Positions 1 to 9,202 of a stretch of 64,000 nucleotides of DNA are shown piece after piece. Origin of the DNA: Paenibacillus sp. L3-i20 (GTDB lineage Bacteria > Bacillota > Bacilli > Paenibacillales > Paenibacillaceae); assembly GCF_022180385.2 (NCBI RefSeq), contig NZ_BQME02000002.1, positions 806,001-870,000 of the forward strand. Direction: 5' to 3'. The translations under genes were made by a program, and so were the position numbers. Below the pieces are notes generated by a model. It was not told where the DNA came from, did not search any database, and saw nothing but the letters and a program-made list of their open reading frames with translations. The number at the start of each line of letters is the position of its first letter. Position 1 is the stretch's first letter.

Positions 1-24
1 ACAATGGAAAAGAAAGAGGTTTAT

Positions 25-198
25 ATGAACAACTATCAATTAATTAGTGACTACAAGGACATTGAATCATTTAAAGAAAGCTTTAATGAATTGGATAAAT
101 TAGTATTTGGTCTTGATTTCATACATCTATCACTCATTAGGATGACGAAGACATCTATTAAGCTAAAGTCAAAGATCAAGATGGAGTACGATAATTAA
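25..198 (+). pseudogene. N-terminal fragment of a GNAT acetyltransferase
   Basis: A 57-residue ORF starting at the ATG at 25, behind an AAAGAGGT ribosome binding site; an upstream in-frame ATG at 4 lacks a good site. The text YKDIESFKESFNELDKLVFG resembles the opening of Bacillus-type GNAT acetyltransferases, but the match stops at about residue 32 and the rest is unrelated low-complexity sequence. No acetyl-CoA binding loop is present, so it cannot be a working enzyme. I read it as the 5' stub of a deleted gene. The assignment rests on one short motif remembered from the family. Confidence 0.45.
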
Positions 199-212
199 AG
201 GAGTGTTGCAGG

Positions 213-942
213 TTGCAAAAATGGGCTTTCGTTATCTCGTTTTTTGTTATTGGCTTCATAATCTTGTGAATAAATTACGTTGATGAGAATACGAAAGCAC
301 GAAACTTACAAAACTCTATTGATACAAAATTTAAGCATGAGCTAAGCATTGTTCGCGATAGTTTTAGCGTGGTGATGAATGACTATGCATATCGATCCGT
401 TTTATCGAGTGTTTCCAATGTCGCCTCTATTTCAGACTTAACCTCTTATGAGGAACAGAATGATAACTTGGATATTAGTTTGTATAATTTATATTTCTCT
501 TTGAGAGAAGATAAGTCAAAAGATAAAGTTCTATCTCGTGCAGTTGAATTAAGAGATACATTTACGGTACTGGTAACAATTACGGACGGGTTCGGAAATA
601 CAGGCTCACGTTGGTCAATATATTACTATTGCTACATCAGGCTACACAGGAAACGTAGGATATCACTTGCATTTTGATGTTAACAATGTAAATGCTACGT
701 ATCCTACAGACTCTCAGACTATTAATCCAATGCAATTCTATCCTAGTATTTCTGGTTTTTCACTCAAAGACTCTGTTTCCACACAATCACATGAAGATCA
801 CGATCATAAACCCCATAGTAGCTTAGAATACTTTTATGTATATAACACCAAAGACGGTTATTTGTTGCAAAGAAAGATATCTTTATTTTATACATACGCA
901 GAAATTGCTTTTTCTTTGATTAATAGCTATCAATACCTGTGA
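213..942 (+). pseudogene. Decayed M23-type peptidoglycan endopeptidase
   Basis: The frame opening at TTG 213 encodes a hydrophobic membrane anchor (FVISFFVIGFIIL), hits an in-frame TGA at once, and reopens as a periplasmic-type stretch (VDENTKARNLQNSIDTKF). Frames then change: near 560-590 one frame reads GTGNNYG, and from about 628 another reads TIATSGYTGNVGYHLHFDV followed by INPMQFYP, the end of an M23 (LytM) metallopeptidase with its HLHFDV zinc-site box. The catalytic core between these pieces is missing or shifted. M23 enzymes cut peptide cross-links in the cell wall. This copy has at least one nonsense codon and two frame changes. Confidence 0.65.
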
Positions 943-990
943 AATAATGACCATTACCTTAATCAACCGCACCTCTAAAATAGACATTAG

Positions 991-1027
991 AAAAAACCCC
1001 CGGATAATCTAAACAATTTCTGGGGGT
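991..1027 (-). terminator. Intrinsic terminator, minus strand
   Basis: On the minus strand an 8-bp stem (ACCCCCAG with CCGGGGGT, one G-T pair) is followed by TTTTTT. It lies about 200 bp past the stop of the minus-strand serine hydrolase gene and is its likely terminator. Confidence 0.55.
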
Positions 1028-1062
1028 ATTTGATGTGGCGAAAAAAGAAGCAACTGAACAAA

Positions 1063-1203
1063 TGCCCGAATGGATCGTTCACAGTGATCAAGGGAGCTCG
1101 AAACGTCTCAAACCTGCCACGATATGATAACGGAGGTTGTCGTCCAAATCAGCATATCACGCCTAAGGAATTGCTATAAAAACGCCTCTATGGAGAGCTT
1201 CTT
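1063..1203 (+). mobile_element. Relic of an IS3-family transposase (OrfB)
   Basis: Two short frames carry the signature of IS3-family integrases. Around 1074-1103 the text is IVHSDQGS, the second catalytic Asp block. Around 1154-1201 it is RNCYKNASMESF, matching the usual CYDNAxMESF block with the catalytic Glu. The two pieces are in different frames with stops between, and the rest of the element is gone. No inverted repeats were recognised. Confidence 0.7.
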
Positions 1204-1230
1204 AATAAATTAGCAACCTATTTATGTGAT

Positions 1231-2178
1231 TTATTTAGATGAAGATTTAATTAGTTGCTCAGCGATGCTTTTCGATAGCGTTAACGTATTGATGTCTGAG
1301 GGCATTACATTTATATTAACCGTTTGTACATAATCACCACCAAGAGTACCACCAGTGAACGTTGCAAAACCTGGAGTGTTGCCACCATGTCCCCAGATTG
1401 TAACGCCATTGGCTAGCTTAGTTTCCATTATTCCCAATCCGTAATTACCAACGGGGGTTTCGACTCCTGTTAACATTTGTTCTAATGTTGATGGTTCTAA
1501 TAACTTCCCACCAAGTAAAGCAATAAAAAACGTATTTAGATCATCCCCTGTAGAGATCATAGAGCCAGCAGCGTTTGCCCATGAGGGGTTTGTTTCTGTT
1601 CTATCTATTAATTTACCATCTAATTTGTGGTAACCCCTTGCGTGCTCCCCTGGAATAAATGAAAAGTCATCTGCTACATATGTGTTTGACAGTTTGAGAG
1701 GACCAATAAAACGTTCCCTTATTTGTTCATCGTAAGTTTGACCAGTAACCTTCTCAACAATCATCCCAGCTAATACTGTATTCGTATTAGAGTAAAGCCA
1801 TTTTTCTACAGTATCGTCAAGATTCAGTTTCTGTTCATCGACAAGTTGAAGTACTACTGTGGCAACAAAAGTCTTCGTTATACTACCAATACGGAATGTA
1901 AAGTTGGTTTTCACAGGGCGATTATCGTAAATGCTCGCTTCTCCAGAAGCGTATGACCATTTCGAGCCTTTGTTTGACGATACGAAAATAACACCGGGTA
2001 TATTTTTGTATTTTACAGCTTCATCGATGATGCGTTTGGCTTTGACATGAGAGCTTTGGATTTGAGGGCTAACTATTTGATCTACCGTATTCGCAGAACT
2101 ACTGCCTTGTAAAGGTAATAAAAGAGCCCCTGCAATCATTAAGGAAACTGTAACAACAGAAACTTTGTTCATCATCAT
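1231..2178 (-). CDS. Secreted serine hydrolase, beta-lactamase/class C fold, with internal deletion
   Basis: A 315-residue protein with a signal peptide (residues 1-29). It has the three family motifs: SxxK as SITK in FRIGSITKTFVAT, YxN as YSNTN, and HGG in IWGHGGNTPGF. These serine hydrolases act outside the cell on peptides or esters and include D-aminopeptidase and EstB types. In relatives I know, about 50 residues including an LLNHTSG segment lie between the DDTVEKWL helix and YSNTN; here the two are joined directly as KWLYSNTN, so a block appears lost in frame. The protein is correspondingly shorter than the usual 370-400 residues. It may be folded but inactive. It is divergent from the kinase gene at 2381. 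Confidence 0.8.
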   Translation of the reverse strand: MMMNKVSVVTVSLMIAGALLLPLQGSSSANTVDQIVSPQIQSSHVKAKRIIDEAVKYKNIPGVIFVSSNKGSKWSYASGEASIYDNRPVKTNFTFRIGSITKTFVATVVLQLVDEQKLNLDDTVEKWLYSNTNTVLAGMIVEKVTGQTYDEQIRERFIGPLKLSNTYVADDFSFIPGEHARGYHKLDGKLIDRTETNPSWANAAGSMISTGDDLNTFFIALLGGKLLEPSTLEQMLTGVETPVGNYGLGIMETKLANGVTIWGHGGNTPGFATFTGGTLGGDYVQTVNINVMPSDINTLTLSKSIAEQLIKSSSK

Positions 2179-2380
2179 TTCTCCTTCTTGTACTGGAATT
2201 TTGTCAGGACTTTGTAATTTCCTGCAACTCCAACTTACCTCAGAAAATATAATGATTTAAAGTGACATTTCCACAAATCAACCCATTAATAATCACATGA
2301 CATTTTATCACTACCTGATATGACAACCATTCAAGTAAAATGAAATTTCAATCCATAAAGGGGGGGAGGGATAGATAAAC

Positions 2381-4189
2381 ATGTGGGCGACTATAAAAGA
2401 TTGGTATTGGTATGATTGGATGATAGTCATTATTCGTTTAATATGTTTAGTGAATATTTCAATTAACATTGTTATTTATTCTTCATGGACTCTGAAGTTA
2501 AATGTTTTTATGATTTTTATGACGGCAATCATTCTCACAATTCCTTTATTCATTAAACAAATAAGTAGAAAGTGGTATTTGATTTCTGAAATTGTATTGG
2601 TTGGTACCTATCATATTTATCTTTCCTCCGAGTGGGTGCAATCTCCTTTTCAATTTGCACTTATAGTTTTCATAATTGGTATGAGTAGTGATCGGAATTT
2701 GTATTTGTGGACAGCATTTCCTTGTATTTTTATAATTCCAGCCATTAATGGATTAATCGTTGGCGAATCTATTCAGTCAATTCTACTTTATTTCTTCCTT
2801 AATCATGCTGCAGTATTTATTATGGGATACGCATTCCAAATTCTCATGCAAAGCCACAAATTGATTAAAAAAATCGAAGATCAAAACAGAGTGTTAGAAC
2901 AGCACCTCAAAAAGATTGAAGAACTTACGCTTATAGAAGAAAGAAATCGATTATCTCACGAGCTACATGACACAATTGGTCATACATTAACATCACTTGT
3001 CATTGGAATGGAGTCATTACGTACTTCCGCAACTCCGCATCAAATTGATCGGATCGAGACGCTAATTAATCTATCTCGCAATGGATTAACGGATATTCGC
3101 AAACATTTGCTTACGTTAACCACTACTGAGCATCATCGTTACTTAGGTGAGTCATTGCAGAAGCTTTCGCAAGAGTTTAGTGCTTCAACAGGAATAGAAA
3201 TTAGCTTTCGTCTTATTGGGCATGAACTTCCGATCATGAAGCAAGTGACTTTTTGTATGTATCGTTGTTTGCAGGAATCACTAACAAATGCAGCACGTCA
3301 TGGACAAGCGACACTTATTCGGATACAACTACATTTTGAGCGCCAAAACATTCGTTTACAAGTCGAAGATAACGGTAATGGGATTGCTGATCTCCAATTC
3401 GGATTTGGTTTATCTGGTATGAGAGACCGTCTAAACGAATGTTCGGGAAGTTTAAACGTCCATTCTGGTCTGTATGAAGGTACAGTTGTTGTTTGTACAG
3501 TCCCACTTCGAACTGCAATCACACAAGAGGACATTCAATTACTGCTTGTCGATGATCAAGTTCTTATAACAGATAGCTTAGAACATATTTTGGAGCAGCA
3601 TCCAAACTTCTATGTAGTGGGAAAAGCTGCAGATGGGCTATGTGCATTGGAGAGTTGTGAGCAACAATTACCTGATATCGTACTAATGGATGTTCGAATG
3701 CCAGAGATGAGTGGACTAGAGGTTCTAAGTGAAATGAAGAAGCGATGGCCCAACCTTAAAGTAATCCTTCTAACCACTTTCGAAGATACTGCGCAAGCTA
3801 TTGAAGCTATGCAACTCGGTGCAGACGGTTATATGCTTAAATCTATCCATCCTCGGGAGATGGTTGAAGCTATTAAGCAAATTAGCTGTGGTGGAACATG
3901 GATTGATCAAAGTGTAGTTGCCCAGGTAATCAATAAGTTGAATCATCAGCGGGTGAAGACGTTCAAGAAAGTGAATGAACAAGGTGATTTGCAGTATGGG
4001 ATCACCAGACGTGAGATGGAGGTTTTAAAGCATTTGAATGATGGACTACGTTATAAATCTATTGCTGCAAAACTATTTTTGTCCGAAGGGACGATTCGTA
4101 ATTACTGCTCTGCGTTATATACAAAGCTCGGAGTAAGTAATAAAGAAGAGGCAATAAAAAAGGCCAGATTAGATCAGTTAATCACTTAA
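2381..4189 (+). CDS. Fused DegS/NarX-type histidine kinase and NarL-type response regulator
   Basis: One 602-residue chain contains what is normally a two-gene system. Residues 1-165 hold about six membrane segments. A coiled linker leads to a HisKA_3 dimerisation domain with the phospho-acceptor His near residue 193 in LSHELHDTIGH. The ATPase domain follows (ESLTNAARHG, DNGNGI, FGLSGMRDRL), ending near residue 380. The receiver starts at LLLVDDQ, with the phospho-Asp near residue 437 in VLMDVRMPEMSG, and the chain ends in a LuxR-type helix-turn-helix (LTIRREMEVL-like through GTIRNYCSALYTKLG). No stop or frameshift lies at the kinase/receiver join. The start follows a GGGGGGAGGG site. The signal and target genes are unknown; a DNA-binding output on a membrane protein is unusual. 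Confidence 0.85.
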   Translation: MWATIKDWYWYDWMIVIIRLICLVNISINIVIYSSWTLKLNVFMIFMTAIILTIPLFIKQISRKWYLISEIVLVGTYHIYLSSEWVQSPFQFALIVFIIGMSSDRNLYLWTAFPCIFIIPAINGLIVGESIQSILLYFFLNHAAVFIMGYAFQILMQSHKLIKKIEDQNRVLEQHLKKIEELTLIEERNRLSHELHDTIGHTLTSLVIGMESLRTSATPHQIDRIETLINLSRNGLTDIRKHLLTLTTTEHHRYLGESLQKLSQEFSASTGIEISFRLIGHELPIMKQVTFCMYRCLQESLTNAARHGQATLIRIQLHFERQNIRLQVEDNGNGIADLQFGFGLSGMRDRLNECSGSLNVHSGLYEGTVVVCTVPLRTAITQEDIQLLLVDDQVLITDSLEHILEQHPNFYVVGKAADGLCALESCEQQLPDIVLMDVRMPEMSGLEVLSEMKKRWPNLKVILLTTFEDTAQAIEAMQLGADGYMLKSIHPREMVEAIKQISCGGTWIDQSVVAQVINKLNHQRVKTFKKVNEQGDLQYGITRREMEVLKHLNDGLRYKSIAAKLFLSEGTIRNYCSALYTKLGVSNKEEAIKKARLDQLIT

Positions 4190-4396
4190 ATTAAAGTACT
4201 TCGATTATGATGCAAACAAAAATATCGGAACATTCATTTAAACGATCTATTCAACGTCGGTGCTTTACTATATTTTGTTGGAAATGTAATGGGAATACCT
4301 TGAATTTGTATAATATAGTTGGTACAATTTGGGGATCTCAACGTTGAGGGAAAACATCATTGAATAGAAGATCATATAAAGGAGAATATCAATTTT

Positions 4397-4900
4397 ATGC
4401 TACTGGAATATTTAGAAGAATGGTCCTATATTGCTGTATTTCTTTTATCGGCAATCCCATGGGTTGAATCTGTAGTTGTTGTCCCTCTTGGTATCTACTT
4501 AGGATTAGACCCCATTATTGTAACGATTCTCGGTTTTCTAGGAAATTGGATAGTTGTATTGCTTATCGTAATGTTGTTTGATCGATTTAATCAATGGCGG
4601 GCTAGAAGACGTGCTGCCAAATACGGGCCAGATGATAAAGGAAAAGAAAAAGGGAAAAAGTACGAGCGAGCTCATAAAGTCTTTGTGAAATATGGTTTGC
4701 CTGGACTTGCTATTATTGGTCCAATTCTTATTGGAACAGATATAGTAGCGGCATTCGCTATGATCTTCCTTGCTCCACGTAATAAAGTAATATTGTGGAT
4801 GACAATTGGTCTAGCTTTCTGGTCAATTGTAATAGGAGTAGTAACCCATTTCGGATTAGACTCTTTCGAGCTTATTCGCTCAGACCTATATACAAAATAA
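4397..4900 (+). CDS. Small multidrug export family membrane protein (COG2426 type)
   Basis: A 167-residue membrane protein. The order is hydrophobic helix with AIPWVESVVVVPLGIYLGL, a second helix (VTILGFLGNWIVVLLIVMLF), a basic cytoplasmic loop (RARRRAAKYGPDD to KKYERAHK), then the pattern KYGLPGLAIIGPILIGTD and two more hydrophobic segments. The pattern matches the Pfam small multidrug export family, whose substrates are poorly defined. The start has an AAAGGAGAA site 8 bases upstream. A terminator follows immediately, so it is a single-gene unit. Confidence 0.75.
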   Translation: MLLEYLEEWSYIAVFLLSAIPWVESVVVVPLGIYLGLDPIIVTILGFLGNWIVVLLIVMLFDRFNQWRARRRAAKYGPDDKGKEKGKKYERAHKVFVKYGLPGLAIIGPILIGTDIVAAFAMIFLAPRNKVILWMTIGLAFWSIVIGVVTHFGLDSFELIRSDLYTK

Positions 4901-4913
4901 AGATGTTCCAAAC

Positions 4914-4962
4914 AAAACAGTGCAAGTACAGGTCTAATACCCTATACTGGCACTGTTTTTTT
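4914..4962. terminator. Intrinsic terminator between convergent genes
   Basis: AAAACAGTGC pairs with GCACTGTTTT around a loop that can pair further, followed by seven T on the plus strand and a T-rich run on the minus strand. It can end both the exporter gene (plus) and the esterase gene (minus). Confidence 0.75.
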
Positions 4963-4981
4963 GAATCAAATGAGATACATC

Positions 4982-6343
4982 CTACTTCCAATTTAACTGC
5001 GATGGAGTTGCTTCTTGAATATGAAGGAGGATGTCATATGCCTTGCCGAGTGAAATATTCAAATAGTATGGCCTATCCGGACCAATTGAATTTACCCCAA
5101 TAAATATAGGAAGAGATTCGTCTAACCACGTTTTTACCGAGCCACTTGCTTTACGTAAATCTACAACATACTGATCATAATCGACTTGCCCAAGTGTGTA
5201 GTTTATACTTTTGGGGTCATCTGACTTTACTGTTCCATAAGGTCCAAAATCACTGCTATCATTTAATACGTTATATTTACCTGCATGTACAGACGTTCCG
5301 ATGGTAACATAATCGTCTCCATAATGATCTGAAAGATGCTGACCGGACAATTTTGGATATACAATAGAAAGGATATTGTCTCTCGAGACATGTCCGTTAT
5401 GTGCCCATACTATCGTTTTTCCAAATTGATTTTGAGTCCACTTCGCATTTTCATACATAGCGATATCATGTTTTAAGAAAAAATCCGGATCAACTTTCCC
5501 AGAACCTATAGTAGTAAACTGTTCGATTACACGGGCACTTTGCAATATCCATGCGTACTCTTCAGTCTTATCGAAAAGATCATTTTTATTTTGTTCCAGC
5601 ATCGCAATGATTTGCTTGGCACTAGAAGCATACTTTTCTTTATCTACCTTAGCCAGCAATACATATTTGTTAATATCACTTGTTACTGGGATAAGTTTTG
5701 TCAGCTCTTCATGTAGTTTTGGAAGAAGATCAGTTTTGTTTCGTTTGACGTACTCCGAGATTTTATCATATACATCTTCATCTACTGATTGTATATCCAT
5801 TCCAATAATTCGAACTTTCTTCTCATGTTTAGGGTCAGCATTATATTCGTAAATCCATCTGAACATATCTGTCATTTCTTTGGTGTCAAACATAGGAAGG
5901 AGGTGATCACTAGGATTACCTTCTCCGGTCAAGACGTAATGATTTATTTTCAAAATAGTTCCCCAATCCATTTCCATTACAAGGTTCGTAAAACCCTTCT
6001 CAGTAACCAAATATTGGACAATACGATGTTTCATCATAAATAGTTCACTCATGCCGTGTGTGTTTTCACCTAATCCTACTACGGATGCAGATCCGATCAT
6101 TCCATCTAACTGCGCTAAATCTTCTAATGAAGATTGAGGGTCCGTCGACTTTAATGAAATGGCATGTTCTTGAAGCCACTGAACTGGAGTTCGTTCGTTC
6201 TTCTTGGCTTTCTCCGCCTCGGTTCCTTCAACTACTGATGTACTTGGTAATGGTGAAGATGATGGGGAAGTCCCATTAGAACATCCAAACAACGATAAAG
6301 CAAACATAGAAGCCATTAGTGCAATTGTTAATCTTTTTTTCAA
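4982..6343 (-). CDS. Erythromycin-esterase-family lipoprotein
   Basis: A 453-residue protein with a lipoprotein signal (LSLFGC, Cys 21) and a Ser/Pro-rich linker. The remainder is an erythromycin-esterase domain: VVGLGENTHGMSELF with the conserved Glu and His, LVMEMDWG, VRIIGMDIQS, and IVWAHNGHVSRDN with a second conserved His. Ere enzymes hydrolyse the macrolactone ring, but many relatives have other unknown substrates, and most resistance-type Ere proteins are cytoplasmic. A membrane-anchored extracellular form is less typical, so macrolide resistance should not be assumed. The gene is alone on its strand, with its start behind an AAGGAGGAAAAGT site. Confidence 0.85.
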   Translation of the reverse strand: MKKRLTIALMASMFALSLFGCSNGTSPSSSPLPSTSVVEGTEAEKAKKNERTPVQWLQEHAISLKSTDPQSSLEDLAQLDGMIGSASVVGLGENTHGMSELFMMKHRIVQYLVTEKGFTNLVMEMDWGTILKINHYVLTGEGNPSDHLLPMFDTKEMTDMFRWIYEYNADPKHEKKVRIIGMDIQSVDEDVYDKISEYVKRNKTDLLPKLHEELTKLIPVTSDINKYVLLAKVDKEKYASSAKQIIAMLEQNKNDLFDKTEEYAWILQSARVIEQFTTIGSGKVDPDFFLKHDIAMYENAKWTQNQFGKTIVWAHNGHVSRDNILSIVYPKLSGQHLSDHYGDDYVTIGTSVHAGKYNVLNDSSDFGPYGTVKSDDPKSINYTLGQVDYDQYVVDLRKASGSVKTWLDESLPIFIGVNSIGPDRPYYLNISLGKAYDILLHIQEATPSQLNWK

Positions 6344-6650
6344 TTACTTTTCCTCCTTAGGTTTGTTATAGACAAGTCATATTAGTTGTGAATTGTCTCC
6401 CAAAGTATGAAGAGGAAGTTGTCATATCGACAAGATGCCATTTAGTCATAGTGATACATTTTAATAGAAAGTAATCTTTAGCGGTCCCATTATGACAAAA
6501 TGTAATTAATTGCAATTCATTATATTCGTCTTTAAAGAGATTGTTAGCCAACATAAAACCATCATGAATAAGAAAATTTTTTTATGATTTTGTCAGGTTT
6601 TAGCTTCTAAATGGATCATATGATAGTGACACTGGTCAGACGGAGGAGAA
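6344..6650. other. Intergenic region between divergent genes
   Basis: This 307-bp AT-rich stretch separates the esterase gene (minus) from the sigma-factor fusion (plus) and must hold both promoters. I see no convincing sigma-A promoter or operator. A 62-codon minus-strand ORF at 6366-6554 has no ribosome binding site or family pattern. Confidence 0.4.
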
Positions 6651-9164
6651 ATGGACATGAGCGCAAGTGAAGATGTGTCTAAAAGCAGAGAACCTACAGA
6701 GCAACAACTCGTAGCAATGGCACGATCAGGACGTAAGGATGCTTGGGACGAATTGGTTCGAACACATCGCCGCAGAGCATTGCAGTGGGCGAATACGATT
6801 GCGCGAGATAAACACCTGGCCGAAGACATTGTACAAGAAGCTCTCATCCGCGCTTTTCTGAACATGGGTTCTTTGGTCGATGTTAGTCGGTTCGAAGCTT
6901 GGTTCCGGCGGATCGTGAGGAATCAGGCGCTACGAAATATTAGAACCGGGTCCGCATACCACAGGGAGCAAACGATCTCTAATTTGGGAATGAGCAATGT
7001 GTCTCAGCAACGATTTGTATGGGGAGAGGTGGATGGAATGCTCGATTGGCTTTCTCGTCAATCTCCTTTAACTAAATCCACTGCAGGACCTGAGGAACTG
7101 GTGGTGGGATCAGAAATAAGGGAGCTAGTTCACTTAATTATGTCAAGCTTAAGTCGACGGGAGAAACAAATCGTTGAAGCCTACTTCTTTCAGCAAATGA
7201 CGCCGGAAGAAATAGCGGAAAGTCTTGTCACATCAAAAGACAATGTATACAAACAACTTTCACGTGCTCGCCAAAAAATGCAGCAGGAGCATGTTCGTCT
7301 GCATCCGTCGGCTTGGTTATCCAAACAAAAGCAGTTTTTCAAGGAAGGGAAGAAGCTTTTGGGTAAACCGCTAATGGGACGAAGTAAGCCTGCGTCGCCT
7401 CTCATTGATTGTATCCATCGTTGCATGTCTTTCGTTGATAAGGAGGAGCTCACCTACGAAGAAGTTATGGGCTTTACTGGTTATGCATTTAAGCTTCAGA
7501 TTAATCGTTTTCTAGCTGACGATTCAGGAAGCTGCGTGTACGATCTCGATACAACAATGACTAACGGATTATTGAATTTGGGATTGCATAATCGGTATTC
7601 AGGCGGATTTATCGGTGAGCCCCATACCCCTAAAGATGAGAGTGAACTGAACTTTATTATGGATATGATTCGTACATCTATAAGTAAAGGATTTCCGCTC
7701 ATAATCAATAACGACAATTTGTTTACGGACGAATTTGTAATTGTTTATGGCTACGATGATGAACGGCAGCTATTGCACGTATCAGATGCCGGTAAAGAAG
7801 TAACGATATCATATTCTGCTCTTGGCCGAACTGCTCCCTATTATATCCATGCAATTGACGATACTTTTGAGATCGACAAAGCTTCATCTTTATATCGTAC
7901 ACTTCAGCTTGCAATAAAGCATGCACGGGGTGGCGAAGTGACATTTCATGAATACGTTAACGGCTTAGCCGCTTACGATGTGTGGATAGAATTGCTAGAA
8001 CGAGACAAAGTAGATGCTCGGGGCTGCGCCGAATATTTGTCAGTTATGCAGGAAGCTCGTGGATCAGCGGCTGTACTATTACGAAAAGCAGCAAACGGAT
8101 TATTCGACGGAGTAGACGAGAAATGGTCGATTGCCGCAATGACTGCTGCTAACCATTTTGCAGAAGTGGAAGCTGCTTTTGCTAAGTTATGTCAGCTTTT
8201 CCCTCTGCCAGCTGGGGTTGATTTGCGTGTAAGAGATCATAGGATGCAAGCCGTTCAATTGCTGCAAGAGGCTCGAAACTCCGAGGCGCAAGCTATCTCG
8301 GGACTTGAATCACTTGTAGGCATGCTTGTTGAACGCGGTGTCGATAATACTCCAGGGTTGCCCATTCAATTACCACCGCACCCGTATTTTCTTTTTGGAA
8401 CGGAGAATGAAGAAGATGAACGAACCGAGATTGCCGAATATGAGATAGAAGCTGTCTATGTCTATGTTAGGCATCTGAAGAACAGTGTCATGTTTTATTC
8501 AGAGCTTTTTGGTCTCGAAGTGCCTCCGGGGTTGGAGGACGGCCCTTGTTTCGTCATTCAATTAGCGGAAGGAGTCAAATTGGTCTTACTTGACCCTCGC
8601 ATTTATTTGGATCAACCACGGTTCCAGATGCGTTCATCAAATTATTCTCAATCATTGGAGAGATTGGCTGAACTCGGATTAAATATAACGATCAAACCGG
8701 ATAACGGATTGGATATGCGATTTCTTGTTTTCCGTGAATGGGGTGGCAATGCACTAATGCTGAGCAACGGACCTTTGAATTATCCGAGTGCAGCACCAAT
8801 CCAAAGCGGCAGTTCCATATTACCTATTATTAACTGTATTTATCTAGAAAGCACGCAACGAACACGCACGCAGGAAGCTATTTTGGGATTGATAGAAAAA
8901 CAAAAGATTAAGGTAGAGAGCTCTCATCATAACGGATTCAGCAAGCTCCTTTCACCTAGTATTGAGTTAAGAGTGTTAGCAAATCCATTCAATGACAGGT
9001 TTGTCGTACTTCGAATGTCAACCGTGAGTTTGAAGGATGCGAAAATGTTAGTACAGCGCATAGGCGGTACAATTCTCGACCGATCCGCCCTCCCAGTGGA
9101 AGAGGGGGACTATTTCGATTTTCACGATCTAGACGGCACAATCATCCGCATACGCCGAAATTAG
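6651..9164 (+). CDS. ECF-type sigma factor fused to BtrH/C39-like and tandem glyoxalase-like domains
   Basis: An 837-residue chain. Residues about 18-100 are sigma region 2 (AWDELVRTHRRRALQWANT, LAEDIVQEALIRAF). Residues about 160-205 are region 4 (SRREKQIVEAYFF, KDNVYKQLSRARQKM). A basic linker leads to a domain at about 245-530 resembling the BtrH N-terminal/C39-peptidase-like family (LIDCIHRCMSFV, FPLIINNDNLFTDEFVIVYG). Residues about 600-715 form a VOC/glyoxalase-like module (VYVRHLKNSVMFYSELFGLE) and the last 110 a second, weaker one ending in DFHDLDGTIIRIR. ECF sigma factors are usually under 200 residues. The C-terminal part could sense a small molecule or act as an enzyme; that is inference. 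The start follows GGAGGAG. The NmrA-like gene starts 38 bp downstream and is probably co-transcribed. Confidence 0.75.
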   Translation: MDMSASEDVSKSREPTEQQLVAMARSGRKDAWDELVRTHRRRALQWANTIARDKHLAEDIVQEALIRAFLNMGSLVDVSRFEAWFRRIVRNQALRNIRTGSAYHREQTISNLGMSNVSQQRFVWGEVDGMLDWLSRQSPLTKSTAGPEELVVGSEIRELVHLIMSSLSRREKQIVEAYFFQQMTPEEIAESLVTSKDNVYKQLSRARQKMQQEHVRLHPSAWLSKQKQFFKEGKKLLGKPLMGRSKPASPLIDCIHRCMSFVDKEELTYEEVMGFTGYAFKLQINRFLADDSGSCVYDLDTTMTNGLLNLGLHNRYSGGFIGEPHTPKDESELNFIMDMIRTSISKGFPLIINNDNLFTDEFVIVYGYDDERQLLHVSDAGKEVTISYSALGRTAPYYIHAIDDTFEIDKASSLYRTLQLAIKHARGGEVTFHEYVNGLAAYDVWIELLERDKVDARGCAEYLSVMQEARGSAAVLLRKAANGLFDGVDEKWSIAAMTAANHFAEVEAAFAKLCQLFPLPAGVDLRVRDHRMQAVQLLQEARNSEAQAISGLESLVGMLVERGVDNTPGLPIQLPPHPYFLFGTENEEDERTEIAEYEIEAVYVYVRHLKNSVMFYSELFGLEVPPGLEDGPCFVIQLAEGVKLVLLDPRIYLDQPRFQMRSSNYSQSLERLAELGLNITIKPDNGLDMRFLVFREWGGNALMLSNGPLNYPSAAPIQSGSSILPIINCIYLESTQRTRTQEAILGLIEKQKIKVESSHHNGFSKLLSPSIELRVLANPFNDRFVVLRMSTVSLKDAKMLVQRIGGTILDRSALPVEEGDYFDFHDLDGTIIRIRRN

Positions 9165-9202
9165 TACAATACAAATCTCATAACGATGCAGGAGGAATAA
9201 CT

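Noticed and set aside
2263..2325. Three TGACA direct repeats in the divergent region before the fused kinase-regulator
   Set aside because: Spacing is uneven (35 and 23 bases) and the motif is too short to call an operator.
4982..6343. Esterase-like lipoprotein as a macrolide resistance gene
   Set aside because: Family membership is clear, but the substrate is unproven and the extracellular anchoring is unlike typical resistance enzymes.
6366..6554. Minus-strand ORF of 62 codons upstream of the esterase gene
   Set aside because: No ribosome binding site, no family pattern, and it lies in the divergent promoter region.
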